A stretch of DNA of 19,622 nt from Candidatus Omnitrophota bacterium. Lineage in GTDB: Bacteria; Omnitrophota; Gorgyraeia; B26-G9. The notes below the pieces were generated by a model that did no database searches, was not told the DNA's origin, and was given only the letters and a program-made list of their open reading frames with translations. The DNA is taken from positions 1 through 19,622 of the forward strand of contig JAKLQT010000147.1 in the NCBI GenBank assembly GCA_022013205.1, read 5' to 3'. This document shows positions 13,698 through 19,622 of this stretch, piece after piece. Position numbers and translations under genes: made by a program. The stretch's first letter is position 1, and each line of letters starts with the position of its first letter.

Positions 13698-14183
13698 TTA
13701 ACCCTCGGCGGACTGCGACCCCGGCAGGGCATACCGCACTCGTCATATCGCGCGATATACTGCTGGTTTCCAGAATAGCAACTCCTTGACCCTCTGCAAC
13801 TCACCACATTTCGGGGTTTATCCACCTTCACTTTCGTTGCCGTTGATTAACCTTCTTCCTCCGGCTTCACATAGTTCGTTACCTCGCTATGCGCGGAGTT
13901 CGATTACGGTCTGGCGACTAACCTTTGACCGTGCTGGAGTCTCCAGCCTGTTTGCACCAGCTTCGCTTGGCGCACTGCCCTCTGTGAGATAATTTCTTTT
14001 CTATCTTTATGTCAAATTTACTTGGGGTGAATTTTGCCTTTTTACCTTTTTATTTTCTTATCTCCGTCGAAAGCTTTGGGGTAAAATACTTTTCTTTGCT
14101 CACTTTCTCTGTCAACAAATTTACAAGGGAAATACCTCCGGATAAAACCACATGGAACCGCCATAGCCTTATGAGCAGCTGGA

Positions 14184-14220
14184 TAAAAAAAGGGTATGCG
14201 TAACATATTTACGCATACCC
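14184..14220 (-). terminator. Intrinsic terminator of the EF-hand gene
   Basis: A perfect 12-bp stem, GGGTATGCGTAA (14192-14203) with TTACGCATACCC (14209-14220), closes a 5-base loop and is followed on the minus strand by seven T residues. It lies 25 bases after the stop of the secreted EF-hand gene. The A-run on the other side makes it potentially bidirectional. Confidence 0.85.
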
Positions 14221-14244
14221 TTTTAAACTCAACTAAACACGATG

Positions 14245-15009
14245 TTATCTTTTCCCTTTGCCGCCGGCCGGACGATCTGCTCCGCCGCGGGGATCCCCGC
14301 CTTGCGGCCGATGAACTCCGCCCTGTCCGGAACCTCTGCCTTCTCCCCGTCCATGGTCACGCACTCCCTTATCCTGTCTATACCGCGGTCCGCGGTCATC
14401 ATTTCTGCGGTCACGGTAGTTTTCACGGCGATCGCGCACATCTTCACGTCTATCGTGGACATCTTCACGGCGGTCCCAACGGTCTTCGGCCTTATCCCGC
14501 CTGATATTATTTCCCAGACGCTCTATCTGTCGTTCCAAGCGGGCTTTTTCCGCAGGGTCATCCGTATTCGCCAATTTATTCTGTAAGTCCTTCATCGCAT
14601 CCGCTTTTATCTTATCGTCTTTTTTATCTATAACATCTTCTCTTCTGTCCCGAATATCTTCGCGGCGGTCGCCTACATCCTCGCGCCGGTCAAAAACGTC
14701 TTCACTGCGGTCGCGTACATCTTCACGTCTGTCGCGGAAATCCTCGCGGCGGTCGCGATAATTCTTAGCGCGCTGCGCCTCTTCCCTATCGATACGCCCG
14801 TCCTTATTCAGGTCAAAACGTTCCCTAAACCTTTCTCTGCGCATCTGCCGTTCCTGATTATACTGCCCGTTACCGTTTCCTTCGTCCTGGCCGGCCTCAT
14901 ACCCCGCCTCCGCAACGTCATCATCTTGAGCTAACGCTGCCTTGGGAGTAAAAACACCAACCGCGGCTATCCCCCACACGATTCCCAGAACCAAAACTGC
15001 CTTTTTCAT
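14245..15009 (-). CDS. Secreted EF-hand protein with Arg/Asp heptad repeats
   Basis: The start is ATG 15009, giving 254 residues, because GGGGG lies upstream and a Sec signal peptide follows directly (MKKAVLVLGIVWGIAAVGVF, cleavage near ALA). Frame upstream of it is only leader. After the signal comes an acidic stretch and one canonical EF-hand calcium loop, FDLNKDGRIDREEA (D-x-N-x-D-G-x-I-x-x-x-E). Heptads of the form RDRREDV follow: about seven in a row, then a helical linker rich in Lys and Ala with AEKARLERQIERLGNN, then four more. The C-terminus is Gly, Arg and Pro rich and low in complexity. The heptads would give a long, highly charged helix or coiled coil. Function is unknown; calcium-dependent envelope or matrix binding is a guess. 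A strong terminator follows. Confidence 0.85.
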   Translation of the reverse strand: MKKAVLVLGIVWGIAAVGVFTPKAALAQDDDVAEAGYEAGQDEGNGNGQYNQERQMRRERFRERFDLNKDGRIDREEAQRAKNYRDRREDFRDRREDVRDRSEDVFDRREDVGDRREDIRDRREDVIDKKDDKIKADAMKDLQNKLANTDDPAEKARLERQIERLGNNIRRDKAEDRWDRREDVHDRREDVRDRRENYRDRRNDDRGPRYRQDKGVRDHGRGEGRGSGQGGVHRPQGGDPRGGADRPAGGKGKR

Positions 15010-15195
15010 ACTGCCCCCTTTCTTTTTTAAAAAATTTTTACCTTTCACCCTATTTGACGCCCGGCATATCAAAAAGGTTTACATGAAATTTATCCGAAAC
15101 GATATATTACCATGGAACCTAAAATGCATTCCCGATTTTCTGTGCATATTGTAATGTAATAATATCCAGGTTGGGAATAATCATGTTGCGGGATT

Positions 15196-15465
15196 CTATC
15201 TGTAATGATAGACAGTTAAAATTTCAACTATATTATATTTAATTTTATAAATTATTCTATAGTTTCCCATGATTATTTCTCGAATATTTTTGTTGGATAT
15301 TTCAGGTACAATACGGCCAGATTTTGGAAAATTATCAAGGCGTTTCACAGCTTGTAAAACATCTTTAGCAAAGAGGCGAGAGTATGGAATAGAATCTTTA
15401 GCAATGAATTCGCATATTGCTTCCATGTCTTCGACTGCTTGAGCAGTCCATTTTAATCCACCCAT
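15196..15465 (-). CDS. RelE/ParE-type toxin
   Basis: The 89 residues fit the RelE/ParE superfamily. An N-terminal LKWTAQAVEDMEAICEFIAK helix pair is followed by a SGRIVPEI strand, NIREIIMGNYRIIYKI, which is the family core strand with Arg and Tyr, and a closing EILTVYHYR. Members either cut mRNA at the ribosome (RelE) or poison gyrase (ParE). The sequence reads more like ParE, but this is not decided. The ATG lies inside the end of the antitoxin gene (13-base overlap) and has no ribosome site of its own, so coupling is expected. It ends at TAG just before a CATGTTGCGGGATT direct repeat. Confidence 0.8.
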   Translation of the reverse strand: MGGLKWTAQAVEDMEAICEFIAKDSIPYSRLFAKDVLQAVKRLDNFPKSGRIVPEISNKNIREIIMGNYRIIYKIKYNIVEILTVYHYR

Positions 15466-15641
15466 TTTTTTAATCTTTTTTCTACTTCTTTGTGAGAAAT
15501 AACATTACCACTATCAGCTTGTTGAAGTCCTTTTTCAATTTTTGATAGCAAATATAATTTTTCCATCGCTTCTTCAACGGAAGTTTCTTCAGGTAATGTT
15601 TTTATTACATTTTCTATATCAGATTTTCTACAACTAGTCAT
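15453..15641 (-). CDS. Antitoxin partner of the RelE/ParE toxin
   Basis: I start at ATG 15641 (62 residues), since GGAGGT lies eight bases before it; five extra codons upstream are possible but have no such site. The protein is acidic in its middle (LPEETSVEEAMEKLYLLSKI) and basic at the end (EVEKRLKKWVD). This matches the short helical antitoxins that precede RelE/ParE toxins, with a toxin-binding C-terminus. A DNA-binding region would be in the N-terminal third but is not recognised. Its 3' end overlaps the toxin start, and no operator was identified. Confidence 0.65.
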   Translation of the reverse strand: MTSCRKSDIENVIKTLPEETSVEEAMEKLYLLSKIEKGLQQADSGNVISHKEVEKRLKKWVD

Positions 15642-15715
15642 AATTATTACCTCCATTTACAGCATAGCACATAATTATTATTTTTCCATTTTTTATCTTA
15701 TCAATAACATAAAGA

Positions 15716-15911
15716 TCAGTTGCCGGAGCCCGGGCCCGATAGGGCGCGGGTTCCGATTGCCTGGAGCGAATCGTTATGGCCTGGATTATGTTTATCATTA
15801 TCCCATGTTGCGGGATTATTGACAATATATTCGCGGATTTTATGTGATGATTTTTCATTGCGAATTATATGATCATAGAAATTGCGTTGCCAAAGGGATT
15901 TGCCGGTAGTA
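15716..15911 (-). pseudogene. C-terminal relic of a RAYT transposase (second subtype)
   Basis: The minus-strand frame GKSLWQRNFYDHIIRNEKSS and then IREYIVNNPATWDNDKHNP is the C-terminal signature of a REP-associated tyrosine transposase. Its catalytic tyrosine and HUH domain are absent. The frame continues for about 25 residues into unrelated sequence before TGA at 15716-15718. It lies immediately beside the palindromes at 15913-15952. It is a different subtype from the fragments at 4714-4841 and 8155-8478. No part is likely to be functional. Confidence 0.7.
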
Positions 15912-15912
15912 G

Positions 15913-15952
15913 GGGCAATTCACGAATTGCCCGGGTATCATAATTTACCCGG
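15913..15952. repeat. Double palindrome (REP-like)
   Basis: GGGCAATTC (15913-15921) and GAATTGCCC (15924-15932) form a 9-bp hairpin with a two-base loop. Overlapping its end, CCGGGTA (15931-15937) and TACCCGG (15946-15952) form a second. Paired small hairpins of this kind beside a RAYT relic resemble REP/BIME units. Confidence 0.65.
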
Positions 15953-16020
15953 TTTTAATTACCAATATTATTTTGATTATTGATTTGTATTTAATTATAG
16001 TAGTTACTTAACTAAAGTCA

Positions 16021-16053
16021 AAGAAAAATCTAATTTCCCCTCACGGGAAATTA
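16021..16053 (-). terminator. Intrinsic terminator
   Basis: TAATTTCCC (16031-16039) pairs with GGGAAATTA (16045-16053) in a 9-bp stem. On the minus strand the stem is followed by GATTTTTC. It lies about 135 bases after the 16188 stop and would end a minus-strand transcript. Confidence 0.6.
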
Positions 16054-16187
16054 TAACCAGAATTTCTTTATGCCGGATACGATATTTTGTACAATTTGTC
16101 AATGCGGGTTTCAACGCTCAAATTTTTTAATATTCAAGATAATTAGTTTCAGAATTCGAAGGCTGAGAATTCCTTCCGGCCATTTGT

Positions 16188-16394
16188 CTAAAAATTCTTT
16201 AGGGGGCCTTCTGGGTCAAGAAATTCTTTTATTGCCGAGGAAGGCAATCTCAACTCAACCGGACCGACAGCACCGCAGGCTATTTCATATTTTCGAAAAA
16301 CAACGACAAATTCATCATTTTCCATATAGAAATCATGATCATCTCGGGCTTTTACCTCTTCAAGCTTGACATAAGATTCAATGTAACCTTTCAT
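16188..16394 (-). CDS. Short DUF3298/RsiV-like fragment
   Basis: The 68-residue frame has DDHDFYMENDEFVVVFRKYEI followed by GAVGPVELRLP. This recalls the end of DUF3298 domains, which have F.F..YEIA.....GP..V.IP, as in anti-sigma factor RsiV and related lipoproteins. Complete proteins of this family are over 200 residues with an N-terminal export signal and a DUF4163 half, none of which is present. The ATG has a weak AGGAT-type site, and nothing precedes it that looks like the missing part, so it may be a truncated gene. An independent small protein cannot be excluded. Confidence 0.4.
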   Translation of the reverse strand: MKGYIESYVKLEEVKARDDHDFYMENDEFVVVFRKYEIACGAVGPVELRLPSSAIKEFLDPEGPLKNF

Positions 16395-16525
16395 GACGAC
16401 TAAAAATATCCTGTACCATGAGTCATAAGCTATGAACTAAAAGCTATTGTGAGCGGACAAAACCCCTTCTTCAAAAATGCACTGTCTAAATTTCAAAATT
16501 TTAATACTCTGATGACCATCCAACA

Positions 16526-16714
16526 TTATTTCACCGATGGTATTCCTAAATCTCTGCAAATTTTCCTTGCAAGAATATCATTAATCTCCGCATGCCTTGG
16601 AACAGCAGACCTTTTATTAAGACGAATATTATTCCACCATGAATGTTTCGCCCCTTCACGAAGAAGTCTGCAACCATGTTTATTGAGATGTCGTATAAAT
16701 TCTTTACGTTTCAT
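16526..16714 (-). CDS. hicA: HicA-type mRNA interferase toxin
   Basis: This 62-residue protein has the HicA fold signature: MKRKEFIRHLNKHGCRLLRE is the first helix and strand, with GAKHSWW just after, where the His is the predicted catalytic residue. The C-terminus KICRDLGIP is the typical final segment. HicA is a double-stranded RNA-binding-domain-like ribonuclease that cleaves mRNA when its antitoxin HicB is lost. The ATG overlaps the hicB stop by four bases (ATGA). The antitoxin-first order is the reverse of the commonest hicAB arrangement, though well known. Length is normal, so the toxin should be active. Confidence 0.85.
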   Translation of the reverse strand: MKRKEFIRHLNKHGCRLLREGAKHSWWNNIRLNKRSAVPRHAEINDILARKICRDLGIPSVK

Positions 16715-16923
16715 ACAATAACTTCTTCTTCTTTATAATTTAATTTAGCCGCCTGAAGCGCATCCTGCCGATTTAGTTCCAGAGCTTCTTTTAAACTGAC
16801 CTTTAATGTATCCATGAGTTCATCGTGTGAACGTTCCTGACAGTTAACGCCAGAAACTTCTTCTATCCAACCAATCCACCAATCGCCATCTTGTTTTACT
16901 ACTGCCGTATAAGTATTTTTCAT
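16711..16923 (-). CDS. hicB: HicB-family antitoxin
   Basis: I choose ATG 16923 (70 residues) because AAGGAGGT stands a few bases before it; an upstream extension to 16986 lacks such a site. The pattern is that of HicB: TYTAVVKQDGDWWIGWIEEV is the partial RNase H-like strand pair, EVSGVNCQERSHDELMDTLK is the hallmark G...Q/G.S.EEA...L..A segment, and a terminal acidic patch follows. It overlaps the hicA start by four bases. There is no visible C-terminal DNA-binding domain, so regulation may be through another factor. The 3' end is TGA. Confidence 0.85.
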   Translation of the reverse strand: MKNTYTAVVKQDGDWWIGWIEEVSGVNCQERSHDELMDTLKVSLKEALELNRQDALQAAKLNYKEEEVIV

Positions 16924-17021
16924 CCATACCTCCTTATAGTTATTTTTATCCAGATATTCGACGTACATGACAAACTCAGCAGCCAAAATCCGCCTGGTTT
17001 TCGGCCTGCTGTAGTAACAGG

Positions 17022-17342
17022 TTATCCAAAATCTTTTTTATCTATTGTCACCCCTCTTTTTTCGATAGGAACATTCAAAACACCCCTGGTATATTCTTCT
17101 AGTATAGACACCCCGCTTTTAAGAGCAGTTGAGCCTATTTCTTCATGAAGTTGCCAGCCATCAATATATCCATCAGTGTCCTCTTTAATATCATTTAGAA
17201 AATGCAGTACAGCATACAAAAAATCATCTTCGCTTTTACATCGCCCACATAAACATCCTATCTCAAAAGTAATAATGTGATTAACCGCCTCAGAGATATT
17301 TAATATTTTATATGCTTTTTCTGTCAAATCATTTGTGTCCAT
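17022..17342 (-). CDS. Hypothetical protein with a CxCxxC cluster
   Basis: I do not recognise this 106-residue protein. It starts MDTNDLTEKAYKILNISEAV, so far probably helical, then has GCLCGRCKSED near residues 29-39 (a CxCxxC group) and an acidic helix DDFLYAVLHFLNDIKEDTD. The end is mixed and basic. There is no export signal or membrane segment. The start has no strong ribosome site. It stands alone between two A/T-rich gaps, 98 bases from hicB. Codon use looks normal. It may be a mobile-island gene. Confidence 0.45.
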   Translation of the reverse strand: MDTNDLTEKAYKILNISEAVNHIITFEIGCLCGRCKSEDDFLYAVLHFLNDIKEDTDGYIDGWQLHEEIGSTALKSGVSILEEYTRGVLNVPIEKRGVTIDKKDFG

Positions 17343-17603
17343 ATTGTTATGGGTAACGAGGCTGCAAAAAAAGCCTGGAATTAAAGTTATGCTATTATTT
17401 AAAAGCGAATTTCCGGCAAATTCCCGTTTCTGGTTATATTATAATTTGATTTATCGTGGTAGATTTTTCATAATCATCATGGTTCTCATAAATTGATGTT
17501 TTGATAAACGTCCCGCACTGTCCTTTAGCCGTGTTTCTATTTTAATCCGTATTTTTTACCGCGGCAATACTATTTTTTAGTTGCTTGCGGTATTCTCTTC
17601 TTT
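17343..17603. other. Intergenic gap, no gene seen
   Basis: This A/T-rich stretch of about 260 bases contains no open frame of note and no strong stem-loop. Some TATAAT-like sequence occurs around 17437-17444 on the minus strand, but no paired -35 box is convincing. Confidence 0.4.
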
Positions 17604-18278
17604 TTATCTTAACTCGTTTGCTAAATCTTCATTAATAGAATTCCCAACAGCACACGTTGCTTTAATCAATGCATCAGGATATTCGTTAATAACCTCGTCT
17701 AACCACTTTTCACTTAACTCTTGATTCCCATCATTAAATCTCTTTATTCTAAAACCTATTTTCCCTTGTCCAAATTCTGCGTTATATTCTGAATGGAATT
17801 CGAGGTCAATTAAGTGCTGATGTTTCTCTGTATTAATAAAAGATCGAATATAACTAATATGAGAATCATTAAAAAAGATATCAGCCGCCTTTATAATAGC
17901 GGCATTTGAATTTTTTTGCTTGATATTTTTTATAACATTTTCAAAAATTACACTATTTTTGTTTATTGGATTTTCAAAATACGCACAATTGACAATTTGC
18001 AATAAAATATCATTTATTGTATCAAAAGCGTGACCGAAAGCCACAAATTCTGCGGTAGCTTTATTCCAATCCTCTTGGATTTGTGTATCACTCATATCAA
18101 TATGACTCTTTGAAAATATTTTTTTAATAATTTCTTTTGCTTCATCGGCATGATATTGGACTTGAAATAACTTCCATCGAATAGTATTAAATAAAATTTC
18201 TGGAATCTTTCTATTTAATTTATTAGCATATTGCCTTAATTCTTCTAAATTCCATTTTTTAAAATTATTCTCTGACAT
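17604..18278 (-). CDS. Hypothetical helical protein, possibly HEPN-like
   Basis: The 224 residues are rich in helix formers, with no signal peptide or membrane segment. A stretch near residues 145-165, YIRSFINTEKHQHLIDLEFH, has the look of HEPN-like (Cthe_2314-type) proteins, in which an N..KH motif follows a long helix. I give this only as a possibility, because no other HEPN landmark is convincing. AAGGAGGTG lies six bases before the ATG, so expression is likely efficient. The gene follows the ATPase fragment with a hairpin between them. There is no evidence for a partner. Confidence 0.55.
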   Translation of the reverse strand: MSENNFKKWNLEELRQYANKLNRKIPEILFNTIRWKLFQVQYHADEAKEIIKKIFSKSHIDMSDTQIQEDWNKATAEFVAFGHAFDTINDILLQIVNCAYFENPINKNSVIFENVIKNIKQKNSNAAIIKAADIFFNDSHISYIRSFINTEKHQHLIDLEFHSEYNAEFGQGKIGFRIKRFNDGNQELSEKWLDEVINEYPDALIKATCAVGNSINEDLANELR

Positions 18279-18319
18279 AGTCGCACCTCCTTTTTATAGC
18301 TAACACTCGAAATGAGCAG

Positions 18320-18350
18320 TTTTACGGAGGTGCGAAGCGCCGGAGTAAAA
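18320..18350. repeat. Hairpin between two genes
   Basis: TTTTAC (18320-18325) and GTAAAA (18345-18350) form an outer stem. GGTGC/GCGCC (18329-18333 and 18337-18341) forms an inner stem with one wobble pair, a three-base loop and a symmetric GGA/GGA bulge. It sits 25 bases after the ATPase fragment's stop. With no T-run on the minus strand it is a weak terminator and more likely a palindromic repeat. Confidence 0.45.
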
Positions 18351-18375
18351 TCCACTCTATTGACTTGTTGACAAA

Positions 18376-19026
18376 TTATTTGCTTTCTTTTAATCCTAAA
18401 TATGATCTAAACATTGGATGTATATGGAAACGATTTATGTTTCGCAGATTAAGTAAAGAAACCTGATGTGACCCTAAATAAGCACTTCCACTCCTTCTGC
18501 GCGCTTTAATGCCACCAACAGCTTGCGCTCGAATAAAGCCTACTGTCCAGAGAATATCTATTAATTTATCAGAATCAAAAACTATACACCAGTTTTTTGC
18601 TTCTTGAGAAACTGGAATCTCTTCAACTATAATCCGGAGAAGATGTTCTTCCAATTCTTCTCGAGAAATATTGTAGCTTTGACCACGAAACGTTTCCATA
18701 ATACTCTGCAAACCCGGATATTGAAATCTATATTCTGCACAAATATCTTTTAAGCGTGACTCTGAAAAAAAATATTCAGCTTTTGTAATTTGCTGATAGT
18801 TAAAAGGCAAATTAGTTTCTTTATCTTGACAAGCATGATCCGCTATCTCATTGCAAAATTGAATAATTTCACGCGGGCGATATAGCGTTCTATCGATCAT
18901 ATAATTAAATGATTTTGTTCTTCTGTAATCTAATATTTCTGCAAAGCAGGCTCCCCATGCTTTCTCGAATTTATTACCGCTTAATTCAGGGGCAATTTTT
19001 ATTATACGCCGTGATATAAGCCCATA
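18376..19026 (-). pseudogene. C-terminal fragment of a P-loop ATPase, Sll1717 type
   Basis: The minus-strand frame is open from 19026 to TAA at 18376 and contains the conserved end of Sll1717-type P-loop ATPases: SFNYMIDRTLYRPREIIQFC near 18910-18850, then ILWTVGFIRAQAVGGIKARR, then a segment ending RFHIHPMFRSYLGL. The whole ATP-binding half (Walker A and B) is missing. A start at ATG 18900 gives 174 residues, but homology extends upstream of it through KFEKAWGACFAEILDYRRTK, so this ATG is not the natural start. Upstream lies an IS630 transposase, so the gene was probably truncated by transposition. Such ATPases occur in defence and mobile islands, but this copy should be inactive. Confidence 0.7.
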
Positions 19027-19201
19027 TTAAGGAACATATTATTATAGTTGTTCCTATGCAATATAAGCCACGATAAAGCCATTGATTGATTCTTTCTGTA
19101 AGTGTTATGCCGCAATATGTTTGAATTTCCCAACCGCGTATAAAAAGAGTGCCCCAAAGGAGCAGGCAAGCCCCTATAGATAAAACACTACGATACCGCA
19201 C
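18986..19201 (-). CDS. Possible small two-helix membrane protein
   Basis: A GTG-started frame of 71 residues encodes two hydrophobic helices, VLSIGACLLLWGTLF and LYCIGTTIIICSLIWAYI, separated by a polar loop (GWEIQTYCGITLTERINQW). It overlaps the end of the IS630 transposase by 14 bases and the ATPase fragment frame by about 40. I do not recognise it. It may be a fragment of a longer membrane protein broken by the IS. Confidence 0.35.
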   Translation of the reverse strand: MRYRSVLSIGACLLLWGTLFIRGWEIQTYCGITLTERINQWLYRGLYCIGTTIIICSLIWAYITAYNKNCP

Positions 19202-19622
19202 TAATTCCTAAAAATGAATAACGAAATTTAGAATTATTTAAATAATCTACAAACTCATTGGTCGCTTTATCTATATTCTCAATAAACTTGTTATGAGTTA
19301 CCTTGCTTCTACCCTGCTTCCAAACATGTTCCTGAGGATTTTCTTCCGGCGCAGACCTGGGAAAATAAATGGTTTTAATTTTACCATCTTCTTTGATGAA
19401 TTCTTGTGCCTTAGAACCTTTATGCCAAGGAGCTTGATCCCATATAAGCAAAATATCTTCTCGGGGATAAATTTTTCGCAGCTCTCCCAATACTTCATAA
19501 GTTATATACATATTCTGCCATTTAACCTTAAACGCATGTTCTTTACCATTTTTAATATCTAAAAATCCGTAGATGCTTCGGGCTTCTTTCTTACTGGATA
19601 CTTCTATCTTCGGATACTCACC
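19188..19622 (-). CDS. IS630-family transposase, cut by the window edge
   Basis: The frame runs from beyond the right edge to TAG at 19188. Within it IWDQAPWHKGSKAQEF carries the second catalytic Asp of the DDE triad, and FPRSAPEENPQEHVWKQGRS carries the Glu near the end, as in IS630/Tc1 transposases. The first Asp lies outside the window. The part upstream of ATG 19511 continues in the same frame with EYPKIEVSSKKEAR and YGFLDIKNGKEHAF, so that ATG is internal. It is clearly different in sequence from the IS630 copy at 3781-4647. The C-terminal tail ends ISAVS. Confidence 0.8.
   Translation of the reverse strand, partial: GEYPKIEVSSKKEARSIYGFLDIKNGKEHAFKVKWQNMYITYEVLGELRKIYPREDILLIWDQAPWHKGSKAQEFIKEDGKIKTIYFPRSAPEENPQEHVWKQGRSKVTHNKFIENIDKATNEFVDYLNNSKFRYSFLGISAVS

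Larger units (their letters stand above)
13572..13975 (-). ncRNA. 5' part of a group II intron (truncated)
   Basis: On the minus strand the sequence starts with GTGCGCCAAGCGAAGCTGG, the GUGYG-type 5' end of group II introns, at 13975. It continues with paired elements such as CTGGA/TCCAG and a GTTAGTCGCC segment, followed by GTAATCGAACTCCGCG. This has the look of domain I of a bacterial group II intron. The start of its reverse transcriptase frame follows at about 13697. Domains IV-VI and most of the protein are missing, cut off by the IS at 13602. The call rests on recall of consensus elements rather than on a folded model. On the plus strand it leaves long but meaningless open frames. Confidence 0.6.

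Noticed and set aside
13786..13992. Plus-strand frame opposite the group II intron
   Set aside because: It is antisense to structured intron sequence and has no family-like content.
14229..14586. Open frames on both strands opposite the EF-hand heptads
   Set aside because: They are by-products of the repetitive Arg/Asp codons and have no start context.
1..19622. CRISPR array, tRNA or rRNA genes
   Set aside because: No regularly spaced repeats and no tRNA or rRNA motifs were noticed on either strand by eye.

Overview
The window looks like a chromosomal segment of an uncultured, probably anaerobic bacterium with a Gram-negative-type envelope. The clues are an iron-sulfur flavoprotein next to a DUF2284 cysteine-rich protein, an Fe-type superoxide dismutase, and secreted proteins with ordinary Sec signal peptides. 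The signal-peptide Nudix protein, the small CxxC membrane protein and the many degraded transposases recall candidate-phylum genomes such as Omnitrophota. That placement is an impression from memory and was not computed. Almost every gene reads on the minus strand, and UGA behaves as a normal stop.

Layout from left to right. (1) 275-3261: a PilZ gene downstream of a large signal-peptide Nudix gene whose frame is cut by one TGA at 2440-2442, with a good sigma70-type promoter at 3320-3348. (2) 3421-4841: a scrap heap of mobile DNA holding a zinc-ribbon ORF, an IS91-like transposase tail, a 5'-truncated IS630 transposase, and a RAYT fragment fused to a duplicated nucleotidyltransferase tail. (3) 4859-6318: a HEPN/MNT pair, then a second nucleotidyltransferase overlapping a small partner gene that carries an in-frame palindromic insertion. 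(4) 6384-7235: a decayed type I methylase gene (hsdM). (5) 7259-9817: Fe-SOD, a small membrane protein, a RAYT relic with palindrome, and the DUF2284-iron-sulfur flavoprotein operon. (6) 9915-11797: a tight operon reading DprA-like fragment, GemA/DUF1018, macro domain, hisF. (7) 11901-13975: an IS1634-type element abutting the 5' part of a group II intron. (8) 14184-15009: a secreted EF-hand protein with Arg/Asp heptads and its terminator. (9) 15196-16923: a ParE/RelE-type toxin with antitoxin, another RAYT relic with palindromes, a DUF3298-like fragment and a hicBA pair. (10) 17022-19622: two unknown proteins, a 5'-truncated Sll1717-type P-loop ATPase, and an IS630 transposase running off the right edge.

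Few genes form metabolic units. The clearest functional groupings are the DUF2284-flavoprotein pair (redox), the macro-hisF operon, and at least four toxin-antitoxin-like modules set among transposon debris. I see no convincing new defence system. The most unusual items are the stop-interrupted Nudix gene, the in-frame palindromic element at 5631-5761, the heptad EF-hand protein, and the repeated pairing of RAYT remnants with palindromes.
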